From: Paraburkholderia bryophila
GTDB lineage: Bacteria > Pseudomonadota > Gammaproteobacteria > Burkholderiales > Burkholderiaceae
DNA length: 55,451 nt
NCBI RefSeq assembly: GCF_003269035.1
Contig: NZ_QLTK01000040.1
Coordinates: 1-55,451 of the forward strand
Direction: 5' to 3'
Shown here: positions 34,561 to 42,841 of the stretch, one piece after another
Numbering within the stretch: position 1 is the first letter of the stretch
How the letters are laid out: each line of letters opens with the position of its first letter
The notes under the pieces: model-generated
Told to the model about the DNA's origin: nothing
The model's database searches: none
The model's input: only the letters and a program-made list of their open reading frames with translations
Made by a program: the position numbers and the translations under genes

Positions 34561-35574
34561 ATGGATCTGGACCAGATTGTCGCCGACGCGCAAAAAGCCT
34601 TCTCGGAAGCCTCCGACGTCACCACCCTCGAGAACGAGAAAGCGCGCTTTCTTGGCAAAGCGGGTGCGTTGACCGATCTATTGAAGGGCCTTGGCAAACT
34701 CGATCCCGAAACGCGCAAGACCGAAGGCGCACGGATCAACCTCGTCAAGCAACAAGTGGAAGCTGCGTTGACGGCCCGCCGTCAGGCATTGGCCGACGCG
34801 TTGCTGAATCAGCGCCTGGCCGCTGAAGCCATCGACGTCACGTTGCCCGGCCGTGGCACTGGCGCAGGCAGTCTGCACCCGGTGATGCGCACGTGGGAGC
34901 GCGTCGAACAGATATTCCGGTCGATTGGATTCGACGTGGCCGACGGCCCCGAAATCGAAACCGACTGGTACAACTTCACCTCGCTGAACAGCCCGGAAAA
35001 CCATCCGGCGCGTTCCATGCAGGACACTTTCTACGTCGACGGCAAAGATGCCGACGGCCGTCAACTGCTGCTGCGCACTCATACCAGCCCGATGCAGGTG
35101 CGCTACGCGCGCACCAACACGCCGCCGATCAAGGTGATCGTGCCGGGCCGCACGTATCGCGTGGACAGCGACGCGACCCATTCGCCGATGTTCAACCAGG
35201 TCGAAGGCCTGTGGATCGACGAGAACATCAGCTTCGCCGACCTGAAGGGCGTCTATACCGACTTCCTGAAGAAATTCTTCGAGCGCGACGACATTCTCGT
35301 GCGCTTCCGTCCGTCGTATTTTCCGTTCACGGAACCGTCGGCTGAAATCGACATGCTGTTCGAAACCGGCAAGAACGCCGGCAAGTGGCTCGAAATTTCG
35401 GGCTCCGGCCAGGTGCATCCCACGGTGATTCGCAACATGGGTCTCGACCCGGAGCGCTACATCGGCTTTGCGTTCGGTAGTGGCCTCGAACGGCTCACCA
35501 TGCTGCGCTACGGCGTGCAAGACCTGCGTCTGTTCTTCGAAAACGACCTGCGTTTCCTGCGTCAGTTCGCCTGA
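34561..35574 (+). CDS. pheS: Phenylalanyl-tRNA synthetase alpha subunit
   Basis: A 337-residue class II catalytic subunit. It has an N-terminal coiled coil (about 1-85), then motif 2 (RTHTSPMQVRYARTN, PGRTYRVDSDATHSPMFNQ) and motif 3 (GFAFGSGLERLTMLRYG). It charges tRNA-Phe together with the beta subunit. Two in-frame ATGs precede it (34549, 34552). I chose 34561 because GGGA lies six bases upstream and the others lack a ribosome site. pheT begins 140 bases downstream. Confidence 0.97.
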   Translation: MDLDQIVADAQKAFSEASDVTTLENEKARFLGKAGALTDLLKGLGKLDPETRKTEGARINLVKQQVEAALTARRQALADALLNQRLAAEAIDVTLPGRGTGAGSLHPVMRTWERVEQIFRSIGFDVADGPEIETDWYNFTSLNSPENHPARSMQDTFYVDGKDADGRQLLLRTHTSPMQVRYARTNTPPIKVIVPGRTYRVDSDATHSPMFNQVEGLWIDENISFADLKGVYTDFLKKFFERDDILVRFRPSYFPFTEPSAEIDMLFETGKNAGKWLEISGSGQVHPTVIRNMGLDPERYIGFAFGSGLERLTMLRYGVQDLRLFFENDLRFLRQFA

Positions 35575-35716
35575 ACCGCGCGGTCGAACGCGACAAGCAT
35601 AGAGCGCGGATGGCATGCAAGGCGTGCCGTTCGCAGCGTCCCCGGCGGAGTCCAGCGCAGCACCAGGGCAGTATCGCCGGACGTGGACCTAACCTGATCA
35701 GAACGTACACAGAACC

Positions 35717-38152
35717 ATGCAATTCCCGGAATCCTGGCTGAGAACCTTTGTCGATCCGCAACTGACGACCGACCAACTGTCGCACGCGTTGACAATGGCC
35801 GGTCTCGAAGTTGAAGACCTGCGGCCGGCCGCGCCGCCGACCTCGAAGATCGTTGTCGGTCAGGTGCTGGAAGTCGTCAAGCATCCGGACGCGGACAAGC
35901 TCAACGTGTGTCAGGTCGACGCCGGCACGGGCGCGACGCTGAATATCGTGTGCGGCGCGCCGAACGTGGCGCCGGGCATCAAGGTGCCGGTCGCGCTGGT
36001 GGGCGCGCAATTGCCGCCGGCCGAAGAGGGCGCCGCGCCATTCGCGATCAAGCTCTCGAAACTGCGCGGTGTGGAAAGCCAGGGCATGCTCTGCTCGGCA
36101 CGCGAACTGAAGCTGTCGGAAGATCATAGCGGCCTGATGATCCTGCCGGAAGATACGCCGATCGGCCAGGATATCCGCGAAACGCTCAATCTCGACGACA
36201 CGATTTTTGAAATCAAGCTGACGCCGAACAAGGCGGACTGCCTGTCGGTGTTCGGCGTGGCACGCGAAACGTCGGCGATCACCGGGGCATCGTTGCGCCC
36301 GCTCGAGATCAAACCCGCGCAAGTCACGCTCGACGAAACGCTGCCCGTCAAGATTTCGGCGCCGGATCTGTGCGGCCGCTTCTCGGGTCGTGTGATTCGC
36401 GGCGTCAATGCGCGCGCGAAGTCGCCGCAGTGGATGGTGCAGCGTCTCGAACGTTCGGGGCAGCGCAGCATCTCCGCGCTGGTCGATATCTCGAACTACG
36501 TGATGCTCGAACTGGGCCGTCCGTCGCACGTGTTCGATCTGGACAAGATCCACGGCGGCATGGACGTGCGTTGGGGCCGCCCCGGCGAAACGCTCAAGTT
36601 GCTGAACGGCAACACGGTCGAGCTCGACGACACCGTCGGCGTGATCGCGGACGAGCAACATATTGAAAGTCTCGCGGGCATCATGGGCGGCGACAGCACC
36701 GCTGTCACGCTCGACACCACGAACATCTATCTCGAAGCCGCATTCTGGTGGCCGGATAGCATTCGCGGCCGCTCGCGCAAGTACAACTTTTCGACCGATG
36801 CGGGCCATCGCTTCGAACGCGGTGTCGACTACGCGACCACGGTCGAGCATATCGAACGCATCACGCAACTGATCCTCGACATCTGCGGTGGCGCGGCCGG
36901 CCCGGTCGACGACCAGATCGTCAACGTGCCGAAGCGCGAGCCGGTGAAGATGCGTGTGTCGCGTGCGAACCGCATCATCGGTATCAGGATCGACGCGGAT
37001 GAAATCGCGCAAATCTTCACGCGCCTCGGCCTCACGTTCGAGCGCAGCGATGACACGTTCTCGGTGATGCCGCCGTCGTACCGCTTCGACATTGAAATCG
37101 AAGAAGACCTGATCGAAGAAGTCGCACGTATCTACGGCTTCGAGAAGATCCCGGCGCGTCCGCCGGTTGCGACCAGCGAAATGCTCGCGACCAATGAAAC
37201 CCAGCGTTCGATCCACGTGATCCGCCACGCCCTCGCCGCGCGCGATTACGCGGAAACGGTGAACTTCAGTTTCGTCGACGCCGAATGGGAACAGGATTTC
37301 GCGGGCAACGACAAACCGGTCCGCTTGCTCAATCCAATCGCGAGCCAGTTGTCGGTGATGCGCACCACGCTGTTCGGCAGCCTGATCCACGTGCTGCGTA
37401 CGAATCTGAATCGCCGCGCCGCGGATCGTGTGCGCGTGTTCGAAGCGGGCCGCGTGTTTCTGCATGATCCGTCGATCAAAGCCGGCGAACTGACGGTGGA
37501 AGGTTTCGCGCAGCCGAAGATGATCGGCGCGCTCGCCTACGGCCCGTCGCTCGACGAGCAGTGGGGCGCGGCCACGCGCACGGTCGACTACTTCGACGTG
37601 AAGGGCGATCTCGAAGCATTGCTGGCGCCGGCGGTGGCAATTTTCGTGAAAGCGGAACATCCGGCGCTGCATCCGGGACGCAGCGCGCGTATTGAAGTGA
37701 ATGGCCGCGCTGTCGGCTGGATTGGCGAATTGCATCCGCGCTGGATGCAGAAATATGATTTGCCGCATGCGCCGATTCTGTTTGAAATCGAATCGGAAGC
37801 ATTAATGCAGCGCGTATTGCCCACTCCCGCGGAAGTGTCTAAATTCCCGCCGGTGCGGCGTGATATTGCGGTGGTCGTCGATCAGAAAATCGAGGTTCAG
37901 GCGCTGTTGGACGAGTTGCAGAAGGCGCAATCGGAGCCGGCTTGCAAGAGCGTTCAGAAGGTTGCGCTTTTCGACGAATTCCGTCCAAAATCAAACACTT
38001 CCGGCGGTCTGGCCGCTCATGAGAAAAGCCTTGCGTTCCGTGTGACCTTGCAAGATACTGGCGGAACCCTTCAGGATGAGACGGTCGATCTGGCCATTCA
38101 AACTCTGGTGGAACGTCTGGCTCGAGTATATGGCGCACGGTTGCGCGGATAA
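35717..38152 (+). CDS. pheT: Phenylalanyl-tRNA synthetase beta subunit
   Basis: An 811-residue beta subunit with the expected order: tRNA-binding OB domain (about 40-150, VVGQVLEVVKHPDADKLNVC), B3/B4 editing domain (about 210-390), B5 (about 400-475), catalytic-like core (about 490-690), and C-terminal ferredoxin-fold anticodon-binding domain (about 715-808, FPPVRRDIAVVVDQ). It forms the (alpha-beta)2 enzyme with PheS. It is followed by ihfA after about 70 bases, the conserved pheST-ihfA order. Confidence 0.98.
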   Translation: MQFPESWLRTFVDPQLTTDQLSHALTMAGLEVEDLRPAAPPTSKIVVGQVLEVVKHPDADKLNVCQVDAGTGATLNIVCGAPNVAPGIKVPVALVGAQLPPAEEGAAPFAIKLSKLRGVESQGMLCSARELKLSEDHSGLMILPEDTPIGQDIRETLNLDDTIFEIKLTPNKADCLSVFGVARETSAITGASLRPLEIKPAQVTLDETLPVKISAPDLCGRFSGRVIRGVNARAKSPQWMVQRLERSGQRSISALVDISNYVMLELGRPSHVFDLDKIHGGMDVRWGRPGETLKLLNGNTVELDDTVGVIADEQHIESLAGIMGGDSTAVTLDTTNIYLEAAFWWPDSIRGRSRKYNFSTDAGHRFERGVDYATTVEHIERITQLILDICGGAAGPVDDQIVNVPKREPVKMRVSRANRIIGIRIDADEIAQIFTRLGLTFERSDDTFSVMPPSYRFDIEIEEDLIEEVARIYGFEKIPARPPVATSEMLATNETQRSIHVIRHALAARDYAETVNFSFVDAEWEQDFAGNDKPVRLLNPIASQLSVMRTTLFGSLIHVLRTNLNRRAADRVRVFEAGRVFLHDPSIKAGELTVEGFAQPKMIGALAYGPSLDEQWGAATRTVDYFDVKGDLEALLAPAVAIFVKAEHPALHPGRSARIEVNGRAVGWIGELHPRWMQKYDLPHAPILFEIESEALMQRVLPTPAEVSKFPPVRRDIAVVVDQKIEVQALLDELQKAQSEPACKSVQKVALFDEFRPKSNTSGGLAAHEKSLAFRVTLQDTGGTLQDETVDLAIQTLVERLARVYGARLRG

Positions 38153-38221
38153 CCCGCATTTAACAATTGCACGGCTGTTTCCGCATCCTTTGTTTTTTGC
38201 TTGGCGCGCCATTTGATAGAT

Positions 38222-38632
38222 ATGAATGAAATGAACTCGAGTGATTTCGAAGCCCTTCTTACGGCGCAACGCAGCGCCATGATTCGCGATATTCCGACAT
38301 CATCCGCCGTCGTTTCCGCTGAAACGCCGACGCTCACCAAAGCTGAACTTGCCGAGTTGCTGTTCGACAATGTCGGGCTCAACAAGCGGGAAGCGAAAGA
38401 CATGGTCGAAGCGTTCTTCGAGGTGATCCGCGATGCGCTGGAGAGTGGCGACAGCGTGAAGCTGTCGGGGTTCGGCAACTTCCAGTTGCGCGACAAGCCC
38501 CAGCGTCCCGGCAGAAATCCGAAGACCGGCGAGGCGATTCCGATCGCCGCGCGCCGGGTTGTGACGTTCCATGCAAGTCAAAAGCTGAAAGCGCTGGTTG
38601 AGAACGGCGCTGAAGCGAGCTTCGCGCGCTGA
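38222..38632 (+). CDS. ihfA: Integration host factor subunit alpha
   Basis: A 136-residue DNA-bending protein. The conserved IHF-alpha body starts at TLTKAELAELLFDNVGLNKREAKDMV and contains the minor-groove arm with the tip proline (QRPGRNPKTGEAIPI). There is an N-terminal extension of about 35 residues relative to E. coli IHF-alpha. ATG 38222 is my choice; ATG 38231 and ATG 38279 are in frame and would shorten it. It pairs with IHF-beta encoded elsewhere and helps site-specific recombinases and sigma-54 promoters. Confidence 0.92.
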   Translation: MNEMNSSDFEALLTAQRSAMIRDIPTSSAVVSAETPTLTKAELAELLFDNVGLNKREAKDMVEAFFEVIRDALESGDSVKLSGFGNFQLRDKPQRPGRNPKTGEAIPIAARRVVTFHASQKLKALVENGAEASFAR

Positions 38633-38678
38633 TCGACTGGCGCGTTCCTGCGCAACCCACTACGACGGCTAACTGACG

Positions 38679-39095
38679 ATGACAGCGACGATCGAAAAAG
38701 TCGTCTTGCCTCCGATTCCGGCGAAGCGCTACTTCACGATTGGTGAGGTCAGCGAACTATGCGGTGTGAAGCCGCATGTGTTGCGTTACTGGGAGCAGGA
38801 GTTCACGCAGTTGCGGCCGGTCAAGCGACGCGGCAACCGCCGGTACTATCAGCATCACGAGGTGCTGTTGATCAGACGGATTCGTGAGTTGCTCTATGAG
38901 CAGGGCTTCACGATCAACGGCGCGCGCAATCGTCTCGATTCGCATGGCGGTGGGGCGCACGGTGCGCCGGCCGAGGATCTTGAAGAAGCTGAAAGCGTCG
39001 CGGCTGCGCAAGCGCCGGCGGCACCCGCCGCTTCGGTGGATGTCGAGCAGTTGCGCCGGGAGTTGCTGCACGTCATCGATCTGCTGGGCCGCTAG
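38679..39095 (+). CDS. MerR-family transcriptional regulator
   Basis: A 138-residue regulator with an N-terminal MerR winged helix (about 18-85, KRYFTIGEVSELCGVKPHVLRYWEQEF and RRGNRRYYQHHEVLLIRRI). A Glu/Ala-rich linker and a short C-terminal helix (about 115-138) follow. No metal-binding cysteines are present in the C-terminus. It is the small MerR type commonly found directly after ihfA in proteobacteria; its target is unknown. It ends 64 bases before tRNA-Pro. Confidence 0.93.
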   Translation: MTATIEKVVLPPIPAKRYFTIGEVSELCGVKPHVLRYWEQEFTQLRPVKRRGNRRYYQHHEVLLIRRIRELLYEQGFTINGARNRLDSHGGGAHGAPAEDLEEAESVAAAQAPAAPAASVDVEQLRRELLHVIDLLGR

Positions 39096-39118
39096 TTCAC
39101 TTTGTTCGTGCAGGGCGG

Positions 39119-39147
39119 TTCTAATCGAAAGAAGTGTCTGTTATAAT
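39119..39147 (+). promoter_or_regulatory. Promoter of tRNA-Pro
   Basis: A perfect TATAAT at 39142-39147 ends 11 bases before the tRNA, the same spacing as for tRNA-Val. The -35 at the expected place (TTCTAA, 39119-39124) is poor. Confidence 0.6.
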
Positions 39148-39158
39148 TTTGCACTGTT

Positions 39159-39236
<78 letters not shown>

Positions 39237-39243
39237 GGATTAA

Positions 39244-39311
39244 GGCCCGGAAAGCCAGGCCAGTAAAGGGAATCCCAATACTGGCAAGACTTTCCGGGCT
39301 TTGTCTTTTCC
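39244..39311 (+). terminator. Terminator hairpin after tRNA-Pro
   Basis: GCCCGGAAAG (39244-39253) pairs with CTTTCCGGGC (39290-39299), and an inner GCCAGT/ACTGGC stem (39259-39264, 39280-39285) extends the structure. TTTGTCTTTT follows. The long stepped hairpin probably ends the tRNA-Pro transcript at the island edge. Confidence 0.75.
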
Positions 39312-39356
39312 GGCATCGTCAATCTACCTTGTCAATTCGCGTGTCAAAATACGTGG

Positions 39357-40742
39357 ATGGATGACATGACGACACTGCCCCCCGGACTGGAACCGCATCC
39401 CCAAAGCGGTATCTATCAACTCCGTATCGGCATCCCCAAACACCTTCAGCACCTGTTCCCTCGAACGAGCGGCGGCAAGCTGGCGACCGATGCTTACAGA
39501 GCCAGCCTCAAGACCCGCAACCGCGCTGAAGCGATCACCATCGCACACCGGCTGATAGCCGAACACCGAGTCCGGTTTCAGGCGCTGGAGGACAGTACGC
39601 GCCCCGCACCATTCGTCCCGCTGTCAGAAGAGCTAGAGGCTTACATCGCCCAGGCGGTACAAAACCTGGTCTTGACACTGGATGAGCAAACCCGCGTCAC
39701 CCCTCGACTGGTTAGCGCCTACAGGGGACACCTCCCCAATACCGATCAGGCTGCATGGGAACAAACGGGAGATTTTCTGACCCAAGAGCAGGCCGCAGCA
39801 GTGCAACGGTTTGACCAGGAACAGGCACAGGCTTGGAAAACAGCTTTAGCGCGGGGCGACTTTTCGTCCACCCGTGAGTACGTGGACTTCGTTTGTGACC
39901 CTCTGTCTATTCGTGTGGCATGGGACACGACCGAGGGACGCTTGGCACTTCAGCGCATCACACGAACGCTGGTTAGGGCCACGGAAGCCGTGGCGCAAAG
40001 AAGCCAAGGCGAACCCGTAGATACGCCGCCTGAGCCTGTCATCCCCAGGGGAGCCACTCCGGACGCCGAACCTGTAAAGAAGACTCGGGAAGCACTCAAG
40101 ACCCTTCGGGACATGGTGCCATCTTGGCAGCAGTGGAACGGGTATGCCGAGACAGACAATCCCGTAAAGCGCACCGGGAAGGCACTAGCGTTATTCGAGG
40201 AAGCGTGCGGCACAGTGTCCTTGAGCGATCTGACGCGAGCGACCGGAGCGACCTTCGTCAAGTTCCTGTTGGACAGCAAGGCGCGGGGCTTCGGGGCCAA
40301 GACCGCTCACAATCACTACGCGTCCGTAAATGCTTTAGTGAACACGGCTGTAAAGGATGGCATCCTCGATCGCAACCAGTTCACGGTTTCATTCGACAAG
40401 ACCAAGGGCGCGAAGAAACGAGAAGGCTGGACCGATAACGAACTAGAGATATTGTTCGGAGCTCTTCTGTTCTCCGGCCAAATGGAGCAGGTACACCATT
40501 GGGATAACGTAACACCCGAAGATGGCCGAGCGGCCCTGTTGCTGCTTCTGCATACCGGAGCCCGCATAGGCGAAATAGCACAGCTACGCCGGGAGGACTT
40601 CCAGACCCGCCACGGCATCAAGACCATTCGCATCACCGCTGAGGCCGGGACTGTCAAGACCGACGAATCGGAGCGTATCGTCGCACTGGCTTCTCACCTG
40701 CTGGCAGACGGACCTGTTCGAATACATCGAAGTGTTTTATAA
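39357..40742 (+). pseudogene. Truncated tyrosine recombinase (island integrase)
   Basis: The 461-codon frame encodes the N-terminal and core-binding parts of a large phage-type integrase and the start of the catalytic domain. The first catalytic Arg lies in HTGARIGEIAQLRRED (about residue 401). The frame then leaves integrase sequence at about 40712, inside LLADG, and its last codons are read out of frame through an IS3 transposase remnant. The H-x-x-R box and the catalytic Tyr are missing, so the product cannot complete recombination. Position right after tRNA-Pro on the same strand is typical of island integrases. The start may be ATG 39357 or 39366. Confidence 0.88.
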
Positions 40743-40882
40743 CCGCAGTCGTCGTCATTCGTCGCTCGGCTTTTTATCGCCGGTTCAGTTCCTGCAAGAC
40801 TGGATCAAAGCTCAGCAGACCAAGGATGCGGCCGCGTAACCCGAGGCCTCTGGAAGGCGAAAAACCGAGGGAACCTCAAACG
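40714..40882 (+). mobile_element. IS3-family insertion sequence remnant (3' end)
   Basis: Codons 40714-40839 encode the last 41 residues of an IS3-family OrfB transposase, including the hallmark FYNRSRRHSSLGFLSPVQF, ending in TAA. The downstream 40 bases, ending near GGGAACCTCA, are the probable right end (TG...CA type). The left part of the element is absent, so it is a deletion remnant. It truncates the integrase on its left and abuts a broken NTPase gene on its right. Confidence 0.85.
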
Positions 40883-41149
40883 TCGCACGACCTTCTCCGA
40901 GATGAAGACCTGCTGCCTGCTCAATGCAGCGCGGATTCGACGATATTCTTGAAAATCCTTACGGTATTGGTCCGTGTTGTCAATAACGACAATCGCGCCC
41001 TTATGCTGAGAATGCAGTCGCTTTACGAGTTTCGCGCAAACGTACTTAACGTCTTTTTTCCAAGAAGTCACGAGACCATTGAGGATCCGATTGAACTCTA
41101 GAGTCGAGGGATCGAAGCCGAAGGCAGGCGCGGGATCTGCATTGACTAT
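40881..41149 (-). pseudogene. Fragment of a P-loop NTPase gene
   Basis: An uninterrupted minus-strand frame reads FGFDPSTLEFNRILNGLV, then a Lys-rich helical part and GAIVVIDNTDQY, which looks like a Walker B strand (four hydrophobics plus Asp) of a STAND/KAP-like or AAA ATPase. It is closed by a TGA upstream (41150-41152) and reaches the IS remnant downstream, so both ends of the protein are lost. No Walker A is present. It is a relic of an earlier accessory gene disrupted with the integrase. Confidence 0.5.
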
Positions 41150-41182
41150 TCAATTTGCATAAATCGAGAAGCGCAAATTGAA
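41149..41182. promoter_or_regulatory. 10-base inverted repeat upstream of the vWA operon
   Basis: TTCAATTTGC (41149-41158) and GCAAATTGAA (41173-41182) are perfect inverted repeats with a 14-base spacer, lying 66 bases before the vWA start. The spacing and AT-rich arms fit a repressor operator; a TTGACT (41142-41147) touches the left edge. No regulator gene is adjacent. Confidence 0.45.
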
Positions 41183-41247
41183 CTAACGGCGGTTTGAGCT
41201 CGACCCATCGCGCTGATATGATTCAGCGACCATTTCGGAGACCAACG

Positions 41248-42081
41248 ATGGCATACGAAGCACAAATCAGTCGCAATGGCCCCACCGCGTTTTTGTTTGT
41301 TGTTGACCAATCTGGCTCAATGTCGGACAAAATGTCATCCGGCAAGAGCAAGGCGGAGTTTGTAGCCGACGCGCTCAATCGCACGCTGATGAATTTGGTG
41401 ACGCGCTGCACCAAGTCTGAAGGGGTTCGAGACTACTTTGACGTCGGCGTCATTGGATACAACGGCAACGGCGTGTCAAACGGATTGTCCGGCGCGCTGG
41501 GATCGCAAATCCTGCATCCCATCTCGGCGTTCGAGCAAAATCCGTCGAGAATCGAAGATCGCAAGCGCAAGCAGGATGACGGAGCGGGCGGCATCGCTGA
41601 AACGACGATCAAGTTTCCCATTTGGTTCGATCCGGTCGCTACGGGCGGGACGCCGATGCGCGCGGCGCTGACCCGAGCCGCCGAGGAACTCATCGCGTGG
41701 TGCGACGCTCATCCCGACAGCTACCCGCCGACGATCCTTCACGTGACCGACGGCGAATCCACGGACGGCGACCCCGAAGAGCTTGCCAGCCATGTTCGGC
41801 AGATCCGCACGAACGACGGTGAAGTGCTTCTGTTCAATCTCCACGCGAGCACGCTGGGACACAACCCGATCAGCTTTCCGTCGGCCGAGTCCGGCTTGCC
41901 GGACACCTTTGCGAAGTTGCTGTTTCGGATGTCGAGCCCGCTGCCCGACCACCTGATTCGTTTCGCGCAAAACGACGGTGCCGCGGTCGCCATGGAGGCG
42001 CGAGGATTCACGTTCAATGCCGAGGCGGCGGAGATCGTCCAGTTCTTCGACATTGGAACGCGCGCTGCGCAATTGCGTTGA
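41248..42081 (+). CDS. vWA-domain protein (TerY-like), first gene of a phospho-signalling triad
   Basis: A 277-residue protein that is essentially one von Willebrand A domain. The metal-ion-dependent adhesion site is visible as DQSGSMSDK (Asp20, Ser22, Ser24), a Thr in GGTPMRAAL (around 135) and TDGEST (around 170). TerY-type vWA proteins are stand-alone cytoplasmic proteins proposed to organise complexes with a PP2C phosphatase and a kinase. Exactly those two genes follow, 7 bases downstream and then overlapping. ATG 41248 is preceded by GGAG. Confidence 0.85.
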   Translation: MAYEAQISRNGPTAFLFVVDQSGSMSDKMSSGKSKAEFVADALNRTLMNLVTRCTKSEGVRDYFDVGVIGYNGNGVSNGLSGALGSQILHPISAFEQNPSRIEDRKRKQDDGAGGIAETTIKFPIWFDPVATGGTPMRAALTRAAEELIAWCDAHPDSYPPTILHVTDGESTDGDPEELASHVRQIRTNDGEVLLFNLHASTLGHNPISFPSAESGLPDTFAKLLFRMSSPLPDHLIRFAQNDGAAVAMEARGFTFNAEAAEIVQFFDIGTRAAQLR

Positions 42082-42088
42082 TCCCACA

Positions 42089-42841
42089 ATGAGACAGGAG
42101 TTCGCCGGCAGCGTCCCGAAGGAGCCCGGCAGCCCGGAAGCCAACGAAGACGCGCTCGCGATCCCGGATGGCTCGAACCGCTTCGCGCTGTCGGACGGCG
42201 CGAGCGACTCGTTCGATTCGAAGTTGTGGGCCAAACTGTTGGCGAATCGCTTTGTCGATGACCCCGGCGTGAGTCCGGCGTGGGTCGCTTGCGCCCTCGC
42301 GGGCTACGAGGCGGCGCACGATATTTCGTCGATGAGCTGGTCGAAGCAGGCAGCCTTCGAGCGCGGCAGCTTCGCCACGCTGCTGGGTGGCGAGTATCTT
42401 GCTGACCATCACGCCGTGGAGCTGCTGGCCGTCGGCGACAGCGTCGCTCTGTTGATTGACGACGAGCAATTGGTTAGCGCCTGGCCGTTCGACGATCCCG
42501 ATCGATTCCAGGAGCGCCCGTCGTTGCTGTCGACCATCCGACGCCACAACGGCTTTCTTGACGCGGGCGACTTCTGGACCCGGCATGGCACGACGCTCCA
42601 CCTCAACAAATTGAACGTTCCTCGGCTTTTGTGCATGACGGACGCATTGGGCGAGTGGGCGCTTCGCTCGGCGCGCGACAACGGCGACGGGCTTCGCGAG
42701 CTGGCGTCGTTGCGAAGCGAGGAGCAATTGGCGGAATTGGTTTTGAGAGAGCGCGCGGCAAAACGCATGCGGGTCGACGACTCGACGCTGCTCGTTCTCT
42801 CGTTTGAACGTGAAGCGCGCGATGGCCTATCCATCTCTTGA
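42089..42841 (+). CDS. PP2C-family protein phosphatase
   Basis: A 250-residue PP2C phosphatase. The metal-binding motifs NEDALAI (Asp21), ALSDGASDS (Asp36, Gly37), LLAVGDSVALLI in the middle and DDSTLLVL at the C-terminus are present, so it is likely active. It would oppose the kinase encoded next; the two frames overlap by 20 bases. Start ATG 42089 lies 7 bases after the vWA stop, so the three genes form one operon. The sequence around the active site differs from typical Stp-type phosphatases, matching the TerY-associated branch (recollection). Confidence 0.85.
   Translation: MRQEFAGSVPKEPGSPEANEDALAIPDGSNRFALSDGASDSFDSKLWAKLLANRFVDDPGVSPAWVACALAGYEAAHDISSMSWSKQAAFERGSFATLLGGEYLADHHAVELLAVGDSVALLIDDEQLVSAWPFDDPDRFQERPSLLSTIRRHNGFLDAGDFWTRHGTTLHLNKLNVPRLLCMTDALGEWALRSARDNGDGLRELASLRSEEQLAELVLRERAAKRMRVDDSTLLVLSFEREARDGLSIS

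Noticed and set aside
35495..37768. 757-codon minus-strand frame opposite pheT
   Set aside because: Antisense shadow; Arg/Asp/His-rich composition and no ribosome site, while pheT is certain.
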